A stretch of DNA of 64,000 nucleotides from Chionoecetes opilio (lineage: Eukaryota > Arthropoda > Malacostraca > Decapoda > Majidae). The stretch is taken from assembly GCA_016584305.1 (NCBI GenBank), contig JACEEZ010020031.1, positions 96,001 to 160,000 of the forward strand, read 5' to 3'. The notes under the pieces were generated by a model, which ran no database searches, was not told where the DNA came from, and was given only the letters and a program-made list of their open reading frames with translations. The position numbers and the translations under genes were made by a program. Each line of letters opens with the position of its first letter. Within the stretch, counting starts at the first letter, position 1. Shown here piece by piece: positions 21,586 through 33,607 of the stretch.

Positions 21586-22518
21586 ATGAGCTGCTATGTG
21601 TTTTAAGCCACCCCATACATTTAGGAGAATGTCTTATGTATGGAAAAAATAAGTTTTGTTAGCTTAGAGGTCTTCCTTTCCTGCGTGCAGCTCATTCTCC
21701 ATGACAATAATGGCTCAAGGAAGCATGTCAAATGTCAATCAGTTTAGGCTATTTCAGCTTTTCCAATTCTTATTCCTTCCCTCTTTTTCTCTGCCCACTG
21801 TCCCTCCCAACAACCCACAACAGGCTCTGTTTCTAATGTCTGGCCTCCAACACTTTCATTTAGGGAGTCTAGACAGTAAGTATTTTCTTAACTGTTATAC
21901 ACATGATGTGAGGCTGATAAAAAAGTTTTATGCGAAATCTGCTCTTGTAATATATTTGCTTAAGAACTGTATACAAATAATTCCATACTGCGTGATTTAC
22001 AGCTTTGGGAGCTTCATAAAACACAGATGTTAGCTACCAATGTATTACTACTACACACACAAGCAGTCACTACAATTTACCTCGATACAAAAATATGCTA
22101 ATGCTATAGCTAGAAAATGGGCCTTAATGTATCCGTGCTAGAGCTAGGCTACGACAATACCTACGAGATTGAGTGACACTACACTACACCAACACATCAA
22201 GGGCAGCTCTTAAGTGTTAATGCCTTCACAACAAACACCTTTTGTGAATGCAGGATGGTTGTTACATATTTGGAAAATTAAGTAATAATTCAAAACACAA
22301 TGACTTTAATAACAAAATAAATCCTTGGCACATAACGTTTTGTGCAGTAAACAAAAGGTGAAGTGACTGAAGTAGCTACTTCAGTCAGCTAATTATGTAA
22401 GCTTAATAAAAGGTCACTAACAGCTTAAATTCTTAATTTGGCCATCAATGAAGGTGGAAGAGAGAATATCTAACTCATGTTTCTGAAGTGATATTCTTGT
22501 CTTGACTCTTTGGGTGAA
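21165..22518. other. Intron between exons C1 and B6
   Basis: Marks the border between class C and class B exons. A TG microsatellite lies at 21549-21583; otherwise AT-rich with no gene recognised. Confidence 0.5.
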
Positions 22519-22905
22519 TTAGGGCCCGTGTTTCAGCATGTGACACACCAAAGCATTCTTCTGAGAGGAACGGTAGGAGCATTTTGAACACGTGTAGGGC
22601 TTCTCGCCCGTGTGTATGCGAATGTGAATTTGTAAGCTGTCCTTCCTGGCTGCACGGAATGGACAGTAAGGACAATTAAATGGTTTTTCTCCTGTGTGGG
22701 TTCGAATGTGTAATTTGAGATTATCCTTCGAGGCAGCGCCATAAGAACAAAAAGGACAGTTGAATGGTTTCTCTCCAGTGTGAGTACGAATGTGCTTAGT
22801 AATGTGGTCTTTCCTGACAGCGGAATATTTACAGAAGGGGCACTGATGCAGCTTGCCGACCGCTCCTCTCCGGCTTTTCCGCGTGTCACCACTGATCAGT
22901 CCCAC
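22519..22905 (-). CDS. Alternative zinc-finger terminal exon C1 (4 C2H2 fingers)
   Basis: 128 codons plus stop; acceptor TTCCCAACAG|GTGGGA, phase 0, opening VGLISGDTRKSRRGAVGK. Helix residues are R-D-H-K, S-D-N-L, R-D-S-I and Q-N-A-C. Finger 1 is the shared class C anchor finger. An extra internal finger (RKDS) relative to the three-finger members suggests gain by finger duplication. Linkers are all THTGEKP type. Confidence 0.87.
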   Translation of the reverse strand: MGLISGDTRKSRRGAVGKLHQCPFCKYSAVRKDHITKHIRTHTGEKPFNCPFCSYGAASKDNLKLHIRTHTGEKPFNCPYCPFRAARKDSLQIHIRIHTGEKPYTCSKCSYRSSQKNALVCHMLKHGP

Positions 22906-23590
22906 CTGTTGGGAATTTCCTAGCTTAGTTACAAGGGTCAGTCATAGGTTGCTTTATCAACTTAGAAACAAGGTATATAAAGATTTATAATGAAGATCAT
23001 GCTTTCATGACTAGAAGAATGACTGATCTCTGAGTAATTCACCGAAATAAAGAGGATTTCACAGACCAAACAGCTGCACTGTCATGAGAATATCCTTTGA
23101 AATAAGTGACTTTTCTTGTACTGAAACATTTACACATTCTACAAACACTAAAATAATTGTTCCAAACATTCTTACAACTATGATTTTACAGCTCATGAAG
23201 CTGAGTAAGAGAAGAGCAAGAAGTGTCTTACAGAACACATGAGTTACACAGCAATGCCTTAAAACTAATTGTTTGACACATGTACATACTTTCTAAAGTT
23301 GTATTCATACTGACCATAGCAAGTTATTCTAAAACTACAGCTGTATTACAATGATTTATCAAAACATTTCTACATATTAATGCCCAGGGAGCGTCGGCCC
23401 TGGGTGCGCTGAGCCGCAGCCACACAGCCGAGACGGAATGCTGACGCAGCAGCCAAGGTGAAGTGATGCTTTATTCAGTAGATTTGTTACACCACTTCCT
23501 GATGATTCAACATTCTCCAAAGTAACTCATACTAGCTTAAAAACAGTCTGATACAAATGCCATAACACTGCTAAGGTGTGTTTGTGTGTG
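22906..23590. other. Intron upstream of exon C1
   Basis: AT-rich; a GC-richer stretch at 23385-23450 is unexplained. No gene. Confidence 0.45.
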
Positions 23591-24190
23591 TGTATTCACC
23601 TAGTTCAGCGGTTCTTAACCTGGGGGGCGGGGGAAATTACCAAGGGGGGCGTGAGCCAAGAGAAAAAGGAAGAACTATCAAGTATTTTATTAAACATGAT
23701 CTTAACTAAATCTGCTGGGTATAATGCAAGGTATTTATGAATAATTATGTGCACAATGTGCTTCAAACACGCATTTTTTTCAATATTTCTTTCTAATTCA
23801 GGATTATTTTGAAATATCTTGGTCGAAGTGGGGGGGGGGGGGCATGGAGGCCAGGACCAACTACTAAAGGGGGAAAGGGGGCGTGGTGGTAAAAAGGCTA
23901 AGAAGCACTGACCTAGTTGTATCACACAGGGCCTGACCTATACTTGTGTGGTCCTGTCTCCGCATCTGTATCTATCCAATTTTCCTTAAATTGAAGTACA
24001 CCTCTTCCCACAATCACCTTATCATTTAGTCCATGTCAGGTATCTATATACTGCTGTGGTGAAAGGGGAGATATTCAATCTTCCTTTCTGCATTTTTTCC
24101 TTGTTACCCTCAAACATCCAGCCTCTTTTCCTTATATTAATAACAGGTCTTTTCTGTCCACCTCCTCAATCATTTATCAACTTGTAGGCT
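23591..24190. mobile_element. LINE 3' fragment interrupted by a hAT MITE
   Basis: TGTGTATTCACCTAG followed, after the MITE, by TTGTATCACACAGGGCCTGA and about 250 bp resembling 28262-28590 (CCTGTCTCCATATCTGTAT..). Both copies follow TG runs, a common LINE tail context. Confidence 0.6.
23606..23910. mobile_element. hAT-type MITE with 8-bp target duplication
   Basis: Ends CAGCGGTTCTTAACCTGG and AAGGCTAAGAAGCACTG resemble hAT-Charlie termini. Perfect 8-bp target duplication ACCTAGTT at 23598-23605 and 23911-23918. It is 305 bp, non-coding, with a G-rich interior. Confidence 0.88.
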
Positions 24191-26036
24191 GTAATAAGTG
24201 TGTGTGTGATAATATTTCACGGCACTTGCAAGGCACAGACAGAGTGGCTTGTTCAACCTTACTTATGTGGAGGAATAAATTCACAATACAACTGTATTGT
24301 GTACTGTACATGTATTGATCTAAGTAGGATATGTGTATGTATGTAATATTTTCTATTCTATACATATTTGCACTAAGTTCCTTTGAAAATTATAAAACTG
24401 CCATCTGTCGTGTTCAAACATGATTCACTTCATTTTCACCTGACATTCATTAATGTTACTATTTCTCCACACAAACACTGACCAAGACCCTAACAATGGA
24501 GACTATCCTCAGTGTGTAGGTTGACATATGACCCTATTGGCTCAAACTCAGCCTGCAGTTCTATAAAGTGTACTTAACCAAGATGATCAACTTACTGAAA
24601 ATGTCTCAGTCACCTCATCTATGCTCACTTCAGTGGTTTCCTAAGAATACTGTAGTCACTTAATGGTTTGTACTATATTACTTTAGTTACATTCACTCGG
24701 CTACAACAGACAGTCATTAATGTAACTTTCCATTTGATAGGACAATTATGTCAGCATCTGCTTTCTCTACTTAGCACTACTGTACCATAAGTTAGCTAGA
24801 CGTTTCTTGCCCCCAGGCAGGGACATGCCGCTACCAGCTACACTACATGCTTAAACTCTAGATAAACATGATCAGCTACACATACTACATATAAATAAAA
24901 TGTTTGTCTGTATAATTATTTAAGTTATCCAGCATGCACAATTGCGCGTGCGCACACACACAAACATTCACCCAAACACACCTTCAAAACAAAAATTTGA
25001 GAACAATTAAGTGATAAAAGTTTTAGTGAGTATGTGGTATGTGTTTGTCGTAATCACTTAACATCAGTGCTCTTTCCATATTATTCCTTGCTTGTCTTCA
25101 AGTTATCCGTTGCTACGTTAAGGTTACTTCTGACCTGTGATAGAGTTGTGGAATAAAACTTTCTTAATGAATGTGATAAAACAATGCAAGTTAAGTGAAA
25201 GGTATGTATGCTTGAAGAGCTTATGTTGAAATCCTGTGAACAATGATAGTGACATTAATAACTTTCTAAAACCAATCTTGAAATATATATGAATAACCGT
25301 GAAAGGCCAGGCTGTTGCAAGAGAAATGACCTCTAAGGCGAGTATAATAGATTATGATATTCAAACCTTGGATAAAACAGATTAAAAAATCCATATCCAA
25401 GAAAATTCCGGCCAGTCTGAGCAAAGCTCCATGTGGCGGTGCATCGGTGCATCCACAAGTGTGTTCTTGCTCTCACACACAAAACTATCATAAAGTTTGG
25501 CATCGCGAACACCAATTCCCACAACGCAGGCTGGTCTTCTACCATCACTACGCTACACTACGCCTCAGCCCTAAGCCCCGAGCCTCGCTGCCGCGCATCT
25601 CCCCGCTGTGCTGGGATCCACTCGCATCTCTTGGCGGTACTTCAAATATTCCACAACTCTTATTCAGGTGATAACTCTGCTTGAACACAAAACTGTTAAG
25701 GTGGCGATATATTTGTAATAATACGTCTGCCGTCTTGAAAGAAGACGCATTGATCACAGAAAATCAGTTCTTGTCTAAGAAAATCGCCACAACACGGAGT
25801 GATTAATCTCCTTGCCTGCACATAGAATGCTTCCAAGACATGTAAATAAAGAATATATTGCAAAATTGTTTTTCTCTCAATAAAGCAGAAAAGCACCAGA
25901 AGCAAATTCATAAGATCCAATCTATGTGGAATGTAAGTGATCAAATTCAGGAAAAAAGTAGTAGCCATATGAGGGGCATTGTTTGTGAATGATATAAGTT
26001 ATGGGAATATTAAGTTACTGACTAGAGCTTTGTACA
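24191..26036. other. Intron between exons C2 and C1
   Basis: AT-rich; open frames at 25333-25757 run on both strands through a GC-richer patch but show no domain. No supported gene. Confidence 0.45.
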
Positions 26037-26516
26037 CTAGCAAAGTTCTTTGTGTTTCTTCAAGAGGTGACACTTGAAGGCTGATCTCTGTGATGCCCGA
26101 TAGGGGCAGCTGGGGCAGGAGTAAGGCTTCTCACCGGTGTGAATACGCACATGATTATTCAGCGTGTGCTTGGTGGATGAGCGGAAGGGACAGTGAGGAC
26201 ACGAGAAAGGCTTTTCGCCCGTGTGAGTACGAATGTGTTGAATCAGCTTGTCCTTCTTAGTGGCACAGTAGGTGCAGAAAGGGCAGGTGAAGGGCTTCTC
26301 CCCAGTGTGAATGCGCACGTGGTTAAGCAGCCTGTCTTTGGTGGTGAAGCTGTGAGAGCAATAGGAACATTTATATGGCTTCTCTCCAGTGTGTGTTCGT
26401 ATGTGCTTAGTCATGTGATCTTTCCTATCTGTGGAATAATTGCAGTAAGGGCACTGATGCAACTTCTTGACAGCTCCTTCCTTGCCATGCCTCCAGCCAT
26501 CATTCTTCAGTCCCAC
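26037..26516 (-). CDS. Alternative zinc-finger terminal exon C2 (5 C2H2 fingers)
   Basis: Largest exon of the array, 159 codons plus stop. Acceptor TTCCCAACAG|GTGGGA, phase 0, opening VGLKNDGWRHGKEGAVKK. Helix residues are R-D-H-K, T-D-R-N, K-D-K-Q, T-H-T-N and Q-S-A-C. Fingers 3 and 4 resemble fingers 3 and 4 of exon C3, its neighbour. All four inter-finger linkers are THTGEKP or IHTGEKP. It would contact the longest DNA site of the set, about 15 bp if all fingers bind. Confidence 0.88.
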   Translation of the reverse strand: MGLKNDGWRHGKEGAVKKLHQCPYCNYSTDRKDHMTKHIRTHTGEKPYKCSYCSHSFTTKDRLLNHVRIHTGEKPFTCPFCTYCATKKDKLIQHIRTHTGEKPFSCPHCPFRSSTKHTLNNHVRIHTGEKPYSCPSCPYRASQRSAFKCHLLKKHKELC

Positions 26517-27075
26517 CTGTTGGGAATGCCTCCCTTAATTACTGTCATCAGTCAACTTCTACACTAGTAACTTATCATTGTATTTCATAAACACCAATTA
26601 AGGACTATTATCTATGGTTATCATGCAACTGAGAGGGTTGCACAATTGCATGCAACACAAATCATTAAACAAATAGGGGCATACATTTTCCAACCTGCCA
26701 TCCAGTTCATCTACCTCGTCACAACATTGTCATACGCCTGTCTCGGCCCTTAGCGACCGCTTGTCATGTGTCTGCCAGCCACAATACTTCTCATCAATGT
26801 CAACAGTCTTTCACTAATACCTGGGTGGTTCTGACCATATATAAAAGTTACTGAGTAGTCTTGAGTCAAAGCTATACAATAGTAGAAACTTTATAGTGAA
26901 AATACTGGACAAGTTCAAAATCTTTTAAAGCTGTATATTGCATTTTTATAAAATGCTTAGGTAAATAATTTACATCATTACCAAAGTCAAGATGTCTCAA
27001 GTCTAGATTAAAAAAAAAACCTGCCTGTAACTGCACTGAGGTGGCAGGAATGGGTCTGTGGCCAGGACTGGTGGT
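26517..27075. other. Intron between exons C3 and C2
   Basis: Only the acceptor-proximal block (26517-26560) is conserved with other introns. No gene seen. Confidence 0.5.
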
Positions 27076-27465
27076 CTACCGATTCTCAGCAGCATGGATT
27101 CGAACATGATTGTTTAAAGTATTTTTTGTTGAACACCGAAATGGGCAAAGAGAGCAATTAAATGGCTTTTCTCCAGTGTGAGTGCGAATGTGCTGCCTCA
27201 GCTTGTCTTTCTTTGTGGCACTGTAGTTACAGTGGGGGCAGGAAAAAGGCTTTTCGCCGGTGTGGGTGCGAAAATGAGATATCAGTTTGTCCTTAGTTGT
27301 GGCACTATAGGTACAGTAATGGCAGGTAAAGGGTTTCTCTCCAGTGTGAGTGCGAATGTGCTTAATGACGTGGTCTTTTCTATCAGTGGAATATTTGCAG
27401 TACGGACACTGGTGCACCTTGCCGACGGCTCCTCTCCCGCTACTCTTCTCATTGGTTTGTTCAAC
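27076..27465 (-). CDS. Alternative zinc-finger terminal exon C3 (4 C2H2 fingers)
   Basis: 129 codons plus stop; acceptor TTCCCTGCAG|GTTGAA, phase 0, opening VEQTNEKSSGRGAVGK. The exon starts 48 bases upstream of its first GTG-start open frame, as the acceptor and linker show. Helix residues are R-D-H-K, T-D-K-S, K-D-K-Q and T-N-T-N. The last finger of the C2 type (Q-S-A-C) is missing and the chain ends AAENR. Confidence 0.87.
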   Translation of the reverse strand, partial: VEQTNEKSSGRGAVGKVHQCPYCKYSTDRKDHVIKHIRTHTGEKPFTCHYCTYSATTKDKLISHFRTHTGEKPFSCPHCNYSATKKDKLRQHIRTHTGEKPFNCSLCPFRCSTKNTLNNHVRIHAAENR

Positions 27466-28180
27466 CTGCAGGGAATGCCTAACTTAATTATTGTCATCTT
27501 TCAAATGCAAATCTACAAACTTAAGTTTATGAAATATTTATTTACTTATTATTTATAGCATGCATGGAAAATACAGGCTAAGTTTAAAGGTAAATATTGA
27601 AAAATTTAGTAATAAAACCTAAATTACTGATCAGTAAAAATTAGAGGTTGATATTCCCAGGTTTTTTAAGAGTTTAAAACAAACCACAAATGGCACAGGG
27701 AAGGGATTTAAAAAGGGGGGGGGGGAGGGGCAGCGTGTGCCTGGCTGAAACCCTGAAAACAGCAGGCAAGAGGCAGCCTCCATGACAACAGTGTCAATTA
27801 CTGGTGACAATCATGCATTTGTTTATGAACCATTATCTTCAGCGGTTATTTAGTAGTATTATCCTGCGGCTTAAAAAAAATATTTTATGCGTAGTCTGGT
27901 TTCCTTCCTTTGCTCACAATTAATAACAGACCGTCAAAATATACACAACGATGTACAAGTTGCCTGACCACAATCTATATCAGTCATAATGCTGTCAGGT
28001 GTCATCGAGAAGAGAATGCTCACTTCAAATGATGAGAAAATATTAATATGTACTAAGTAGAGATTGCCATCCCATCACATTTTCATTTTTCCTTTCAAAA
28101 GGGACAAAAAAACATGAACCAAAATAATTCTATACAATCAGTTATACTGCCTTTCCTCACACTACATGAGGTGGCAGCAG
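27466..28180. other. Intron upstream of exon C3
   Basis: Carries the conserved pre-acceptor block at 27470-27505 and a G run at about 27715-27728. No gene. Confidence 0.5.
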
Positions 28181-28213
28181 CTTGTGTGTGTGTGTGTGTT
28201 CGGTGGCAGCAGC

Positions 28214-28267
<54 letters not shown>
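28181..28267. repeat. (TG)n microsatellite
   Basis: Two TG runs separated by a repeated GGTGGCAGCAGCTTG motif. Confidence 0.93.
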
Positions 28268-28269
<2 letters not shown>

Positions 28270-28590
28270 TCACCTAATTGTAGCATACAGGACCTGAGTA
28301 ACATTCATGTGGTCCTGTCTCCATATCTGTATTTATCTATATTTTCCTTAAACAGATGCATTCTTTTAGCCGCAGTCATTTCTTCTCGTCCATTCCTGAC
28401 ATCAACACTTCTATAAAGGAAGCTGTACTTCATGGTGTTGTTTAAACATTTTTCCTTGTGTCCCCGCAAATATCCCGCCACATTTTCTCACTCTAAATGT
28501 AGGTTTTTTCTGTCATCTTCGAAGTAATCAAGTATGCTTTATACTGTGTGTATGTCTCCTCTTTCTCTCCATTTTTGACACTAAGGTGAA
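28268..28590. mobile_element. LINE 3' fragment
   Basis: Related to 23591-24190 (ATTCACCTA..GTGGTCCTGTCTCC). 5'-truncated remnant, no coding capacity. Confidence 0.5.
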
Positions 28591-28752
28591 TGTAACAGTA
28601 CCAGGTCAGATTCGAACCGATGGACAATTAGCCACCTCGCTATATGGAGGTATAAAAGGAAATGATATGCACTCTTTCATATCTTTTCCCCAACCTCAGC
28701 TCGATAGCGGCAGCAGGCGACTTTAATCCATCTCGGCCAGGACAGTCAACAA

Positions 28753-28866
28753 ATATAATAATTGAAGACAAATTGTGTAACTACCAGGTCAGATTTTAAA
28801 TGATGGACAGGGCGTTTGCTTCCAGCCTGGTACTGCTACACAATTTGTCTTAAATGATTATATTAT
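28753..28866. repeat. Imperfect inverted repeat
   Basis: 28753-28787 (AAGACAAATTGTGTAACTAC core) pairs with 28827-28866 (CTACACAATTTGTCTT). The tract CCAGGTCAGATT..GATGGAC occurs both here and at 28602-28625. Possibly a folded SINE or MITE; the family is not recognised. Confidence 0.45.
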
Positions 28867-29125
28867 ACTAATGGGAATGTTTATTGTAGTCTTTCACTAA
28901 CCGGATAAAGGCAAGAAAATTTTTCAGCATTTTTCTTACAAAATCTTTATTTCATTACAAAATGTATTAACTTCACTATAATCTAGGTAATATGACTATT
29001 GTTACTTAGAAATTCATGAAACTGTCACAAAAATAAGATGATCATATTACTAACTGAGCAAGTCTCCCTAACCCTACCTGCCACTAATGGATTCAGTGTC
29101 CAGACCATTGTTGCCGGGCCTTTAA

Positions 29126-29291
29126 AGCCCCGTACACACACTACCACGCACCACCGTCATGCCGTTACCAGAGTTGTGTCTATTCAGTTACATTTTGCTC
29201 ATAGGCATCCTGTCCACACTGCCACTTTTGAGTCACGAACACTCGATCAACGGGAAGCGCCGACGGTGGTGAGTGGTAGTGTGTACGGGGC
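29126..29291. mobile_element. piggyBac-like MITE at a TTAA target
   Basis: Terminal repeats AGCCCCGTACACACACTACC and GTGGTAGTGTGTACGGGGC flanked by TTAA on both sides (29122-29125 and 29292-29295). About 166 bp, non-coding. Confidence 0.7.
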
Positions 29292-29295
29292 TTAA

Positions 29296-30652
29296 GATGG
29301 TTAACCCTTCCTCCTCAACTTTCAAATACTTAGCAGAGAAGAGGCAAGTATGAAATCTATCGGTGTAAATACTCATTTTGAAACACTGGGTATTTAGGAT
29401 TAACATTCTTACATTATATACATTTGTGTCATAAAAAAGGTGACAATGTGTGATGAGGAACAATACCTTGGAATAATTCTGGATATTTCAGATTTCCAAA
29501 TAATAAATAGTGACAAACGCATGCCTTTTGTATTTGATTTCTAGTTACCGTATTTTTTTGACATGGAAGACTATATTTTTTCCTTCAATATATTGAAATT
29601 GACCATGCCTCCACGATGTTTAAGATTGCATTTTTCAGAGGCTAATCCTAATCCAAGAGGGTGGTAATCTAGGCTGAACGGTAGTATAATTTTTTTTTTT
29701 AAATGCATACAGGTGATAAATTTCATCCCCGTTTAGCTGATAACGGTAGAGGAGCCAACGGTACTTGTTCTATATCAATTTTGCAGTATTTTCATTCTCC
29801 TCAAACGAACCTAACCTTAAGGGGATATTAAGTGTTAAAAAAAGTAAAACTCCGATGTGATGAAGATGTTTACCGATAAATAACAGACCTATTATAATCA
29901 AACATCCAAACACCATTTGTTTTGTTTACGTCCAGATGCATGTTTTGTTCAGTCAGCAACACGATGGTGACAATGCTTTCCAGTTATGAACAACAAGCTT
30001 GATATTAAAGGAAATGTATAAAATCATACGACAAAAACTGCCAATAATAAGAAGGGTTTCACATCAGGATACAAAGAACGCCTCCGCATTCTTGCACTAT
30101 ACCGTAATAGTTTGTTGTGTTATCAGTTGTGTAAAAATGCAATGCTTTGTGTTGACTCAATAACATAGCCACTTTTATGAGCAGTCTCACAAAACACTTG
30201 AAATATGTTCAAGTTCTCAGCATGAGGCTTACATGTTTGAGCACCATTTCACTACAACCATGAGTGCGGTGTTGCTCACCTATCATGACATCAACAATTT
30301 TGTTCAAACAGATTTTTCAATGTTACAGAGCAATCCTGTGTGAACAGTTGCATGTTCCCTCCATTATGTGAAAAAACATTACAGGGATGACCCACCCCAG
30401 GGGTCAATCCACAACCAGCTTTGCACAGACCTGAATTATCAGACATTCCGATCAAGAAAGATGAGAGCAGTCTAATAACTCGACGAGGGACAGGTCAACA
30501 CACTGTCTTCCAGCAAACAACAATCACTTATGGCCTAGTCAAATAACTTCATGCCTTGTATTTACTTGGTCAGGGTTCAATCTCAGTTACTCTGTTTATA
30601 TATTTGCTCCTTGTGGCTTGGTCCATTTAACTCCTCAGTGTTTTGGAAACAT
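29296..30652. other. Intron between exons C4 and C3
   Basis: AT-rich, no recognisable gene or repeat family. Confidence 0.45.
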
Positions 30653-30976
30653 TTATAAGTTCCCCATGTTACAATTCTCATGCTTACTAAGGTAGTGGTA
30701 CCTCAGACTGGAGGAATGAGAGGCTCGGTAGGGACACAGGGGGCAAACAAAAGGCCTCTCGCCGGTATGTACCCTCATGTGATCAGTAAGAGCGTACTTT
30801 GTGATGGAGCGATAGTCACAATGGAAACAGCTATAAGGCTTCTCGCCGGTATGTCTACGTATGTGTTTTTGCAAGTGGTCTTTCCTAGAAGCGCAATGGC
30901 TACAAAAAGGGCATTGGTGCACCTTGTTGCCGGCTGCTCCCCGAGAAAATCTGGCACCACCTTGGTCCAACTCTAC
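30653..30976 (-). CDS. Alternative zinc-finger terminal exon C4 (3 C2H2 fingers)
   Basis: 107 codons plus stop; acceptor TTCCCTACAG|GTAGAG, phase 0, opening [18 protein letters not shown]. Helix residues are R-D-H-K, T-Y-A-D and H-S-S-Y. The last finger has four residues between its His ligands (HYLSKH). The first six bases after the acceptor, GTAGAG, are close to a 5' splice-site pattern. Confidence 0.86.
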   Translation of the reverse strand, partial: VELDQGGARFSRGAAGNKVHQCPFCSHCASRKDHLQKHIRRHTGEKPYSCFHCDYRSITKYALTDHMRVHTGERPFVCPLCPYRASHSSSLRYHYLSKHENCNMGNL

Positions 30977-32033
30977 CTGTAGGGAATGTCTTTTTAAATA
31001 CTAGTATGTACTATAATTCATTTAAAGCCTATATTTTCACTAACACTGACCATTGAAATGTGAGAATCATTGATAAGAAGACAACTCACTCGGCTCATAG
31101 TCACTGGTTAGCCCCGAATGTTGATGAAACAAAGTCCACAATGAAAGGACTCCTCTGGTGACAAGTGAATGATTCCCTAGTCATGAAAATGAGGATGAGC
31201 TGGAGAAATGTAAATCATGATCCTTGAGATAGGAAGGGAAGTTTCCACTTTCACTTGGGTAAGGTTAAATATTTGTACATAAGAGATGCAGCTTCAGAAC
31301 TCTTAATAAATACTACAATAATTTGTCTGCTTTCCACAATTGTGCACTAATCTTAAATGCGGCTGCCTGGCTGCTATAATCTCTAATGTATGCGATTATA
31401 CATTAGAAGTTATCTTGTACTACATTACACCCATACAAAATTATGTGCCTCTAATCATTACAAAATGGCAAAAAATTTCTAAATTACTTGGGTAATTTAG
31501 TCTTAAAATTAACTACACTGGACCCATCAATGGGAACTCCTACAAATATGAGCTTCACTCTGTTTTGCTGACACAGCAGTAGTGACTCGTTTGTGTTATT
31601 GAGGGTCTTCCTGCCCTCTGTTCCTCCCCTCTGTTCCTCCACTGTGTTGTAAGAAGCTAGGAGTCTCAAATAGGTGACAATGTCACCTGCTGTTCAGCAG
31701 CTGCAGTGAGGCCTGAGTGTGGGGCGGGAACTATGTCTAAAACTTAACCCTCAGGGCGAGGGTGCACGTTAGAAAAATATACTTAAGCTAATATAGGTAA
31801 TGGTAGTCATAATTACCAACTGGTAACACACCAGTTTGGGAAGTTTCAAAAATCTACTTTTTGAACTTTGTAACTGTTTCCTGATTTAACTTTGGGAAAA
31901 TTACAAATATATATGTGTATGTATGTGTCATGCGTTGAATAAAATACTATAAAACTTTGAATAGCAAAAGTAGTCATGCTTATTGGGGTTTGTAGGTCAT
32001 CATGTGAAGCTCCAAAACTACGGGGGAAAAAAA

Positions 32034-32034
<1 letters not shown>
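30977..32034. other. Intron between exons C5 and C4
   Basis: No gene recognised. The stretch next to exon C4 lacks the long conserved pre-acceptor block apart from the GGGAATG piece. Confidence 0.45.

Positions 32035-32100
<66 letters not shown>
32035..32100. repeat. (GA)n microsatellite
   Basis: About 33 GA units, 82 bp from the stop of exon C5. Confidence 0.95.
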
Positions 32101-32105
<5 letters not shown>

Positions 32106-32182
32106 TACATAGGAATGCATACATGATTTCCCCAAGCATCTTTGTAAAAATGTCCCATAGGCATGACATGTGGTGTCCTTTC

Positions 32183-32485
32183 TTAGGTTTTGTGCTTCAG
32201 TAAATGACATTGCAGAGCAGACTTTTGTGAGGCCCGATAGGGGCAGAGGGAACAGTTGTAAGGCTTCTCCCCAGTGTGAATTCTAATGTGCTTGTTCAAG
32301 GCATACTTTGTAGCTGAGCGGTGGGGGCAGTGTGTACAGACAAAGGGTTTCTCTCCGGTGTGTGTACGTATGTGCTTTGACATGTGATCTTTTCTAACTG
32401 TGGTGTGATTGCAGTAGGGACACTGGTTCACCTTGCTGCCCGCTCCTCTTCCGCTATTCCTCGAACCATCAGTGTAGGCTTCCAC
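32183..32485 (-). CDS. Alternative zinc-finger terminal exon C5 (3 C2H2 fingers)
   Basis: 100 codons plus stop; acceptor TTCCCGGCAG|GTGGAA, phase 0, opening VEAYTDGSRNSGRGAGSK. Helix residues are R-D-H-K, T-Y-A-K and Q-S-A-C. It shares T-Y-A in finger 2 with C4 and C7, and Q-S-A-C in the last finger with C2. Confidence 0.87.
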   Translation of the reverse strand: MEAYTDGSRNSGRGAGSKVNQCPYCNHTTVRKDHMSKHIRTHTGEKPFVCTHCPHRSATKYALNKHIRIHTGEKPYNCSLCPYRASQKSALQCHLLKHKT

Positions 32486-33304
32486 CTGCCGGGAACGCCT
32501 AACTTAATTACTGACGTCATTCTATGGCTATAATACCATCAATAAATTAAAATTACTAATTAAGCAACACTGAATGACCAAGTTAGAAACTAAAAATCAA
32601 GAAACATGCCAACTGTCCAAAATGATCAAAATTACTCAATGGTTCAGAATGGCTTTCATAGACCTTAGGTCTGCAAATGTTTAGATGATCAGCATTTGGC
32701 ATTGATTAATGATGAATAACTTAACAAATAATTAAAAGGAAATAAGAGAAGCAGTTACCACAAAACCAAAGACCACACTTACTTCAATGGCATCATGATT
32801 TAAAATTCCAAACCCATATACCATCATGTCTCACTGAGTAAAGAAAACAGTAACATCTGTAACTTTATTGAAGATGACTTCTCATGAGGATGATGATGAT
32901 GATGAACTAGACAATCGTCTACAGTCTGTGCCACACACAGTCCGACACAACACACTCATTCACTTATCCATCCCAAAATATTTCAAAATCACACTTTATC
33001 ATCAAACATTTGATACACCTCAGTGTTCGAGCCTACAATAGAGATGGTTGCAACTACAAATGTCTCAAAATATTCACACCAGCACTTGCCACTTCTGGGG
33101 AACACCTCCACACCATTCCAACATCCACACACTGCACGTGATTGTCACAAAGAGCTGACAGGCTACACTACAGGTGTGCATTTTCCAAATGGTATGAGTT
33201 TTCTGGAGGCCAACATGGAAGTACAGCACACACTTCATATAAATTAATTGTATTTGTACATTAAGTAATAAAAATTTGAGACAAAATAAGTAAAAAGAGA
33301 ATGT
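32486..33304. other. Intron between exons C6 and C5
   Basis: Conserved pre-acceptor block at 32490-32525; a short GAT repeat at 32891-32904. No gene. Confidence 0.5.
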
Positions 33305-33607
33305 TCATTTCTGATGGGTCAGCAAATGAGTCATTAAGGTTGACCTCTGGGATGCTCGGTAAGAACAGAGAGAGCAAGGATACGGTTTTTCTCCCGTGTG
33401 AATTCTGATGTGATTGATGAGCGTGTGTTTTGTACTGGCACAATAGGAGCAGTGGGGGCAAGTGAAGGGCTTCTCTCCTGTGTGTGTGCGAATGTGCTTA
33501 GTCATGCAAGCTTTCCTATAGGTGGAATAGCCACAGTAGGGGCAGCGATGCGCCTTGCCAGCCCCTCGCCGCCCGCTAAGCATCAGTGCCTCGGGGCTCA
33601 TGTCCAC
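33305..33607 (-). CDS. Alternative zinc-finger terminal exon C6 (3 C2H2 fingers)
   Basis: 100 codons plus stop; acceptor TTTCCAACAG|GTGGAC, phase 0, opening VDMSPEALMLSGRRGAGK. Helix residues are R-A-C-K (the class C anchor helix has changed at positions 2 and 3), T-H-T-N and Q-S-T-T. Finger 2 is the same helix as finger 4 of C2. Confidence 0.87.
   Translation of the reverse strand: MDMSPEALMLSGRRGAGKAHRCPYCGYSTYRKACMTKHIRTHTGEKPFTCPHCSYCASTKHTLINHIRIHTGEKPYPCSLCSYRASQRSTLMTHLLTHQK

Noticed and set aside
25333..25757. Overlapping open frames on both strands
   Set aside because: No conserved motif and mutually overlapping; explained by a locally GC-richer patch.
30653..30982. Plus-strand open frames opposite zinc-finger exons (here and at other ZF exons)
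   Set aside because: They are antisense shadows of the regular TGEKP-linker coding sequence.
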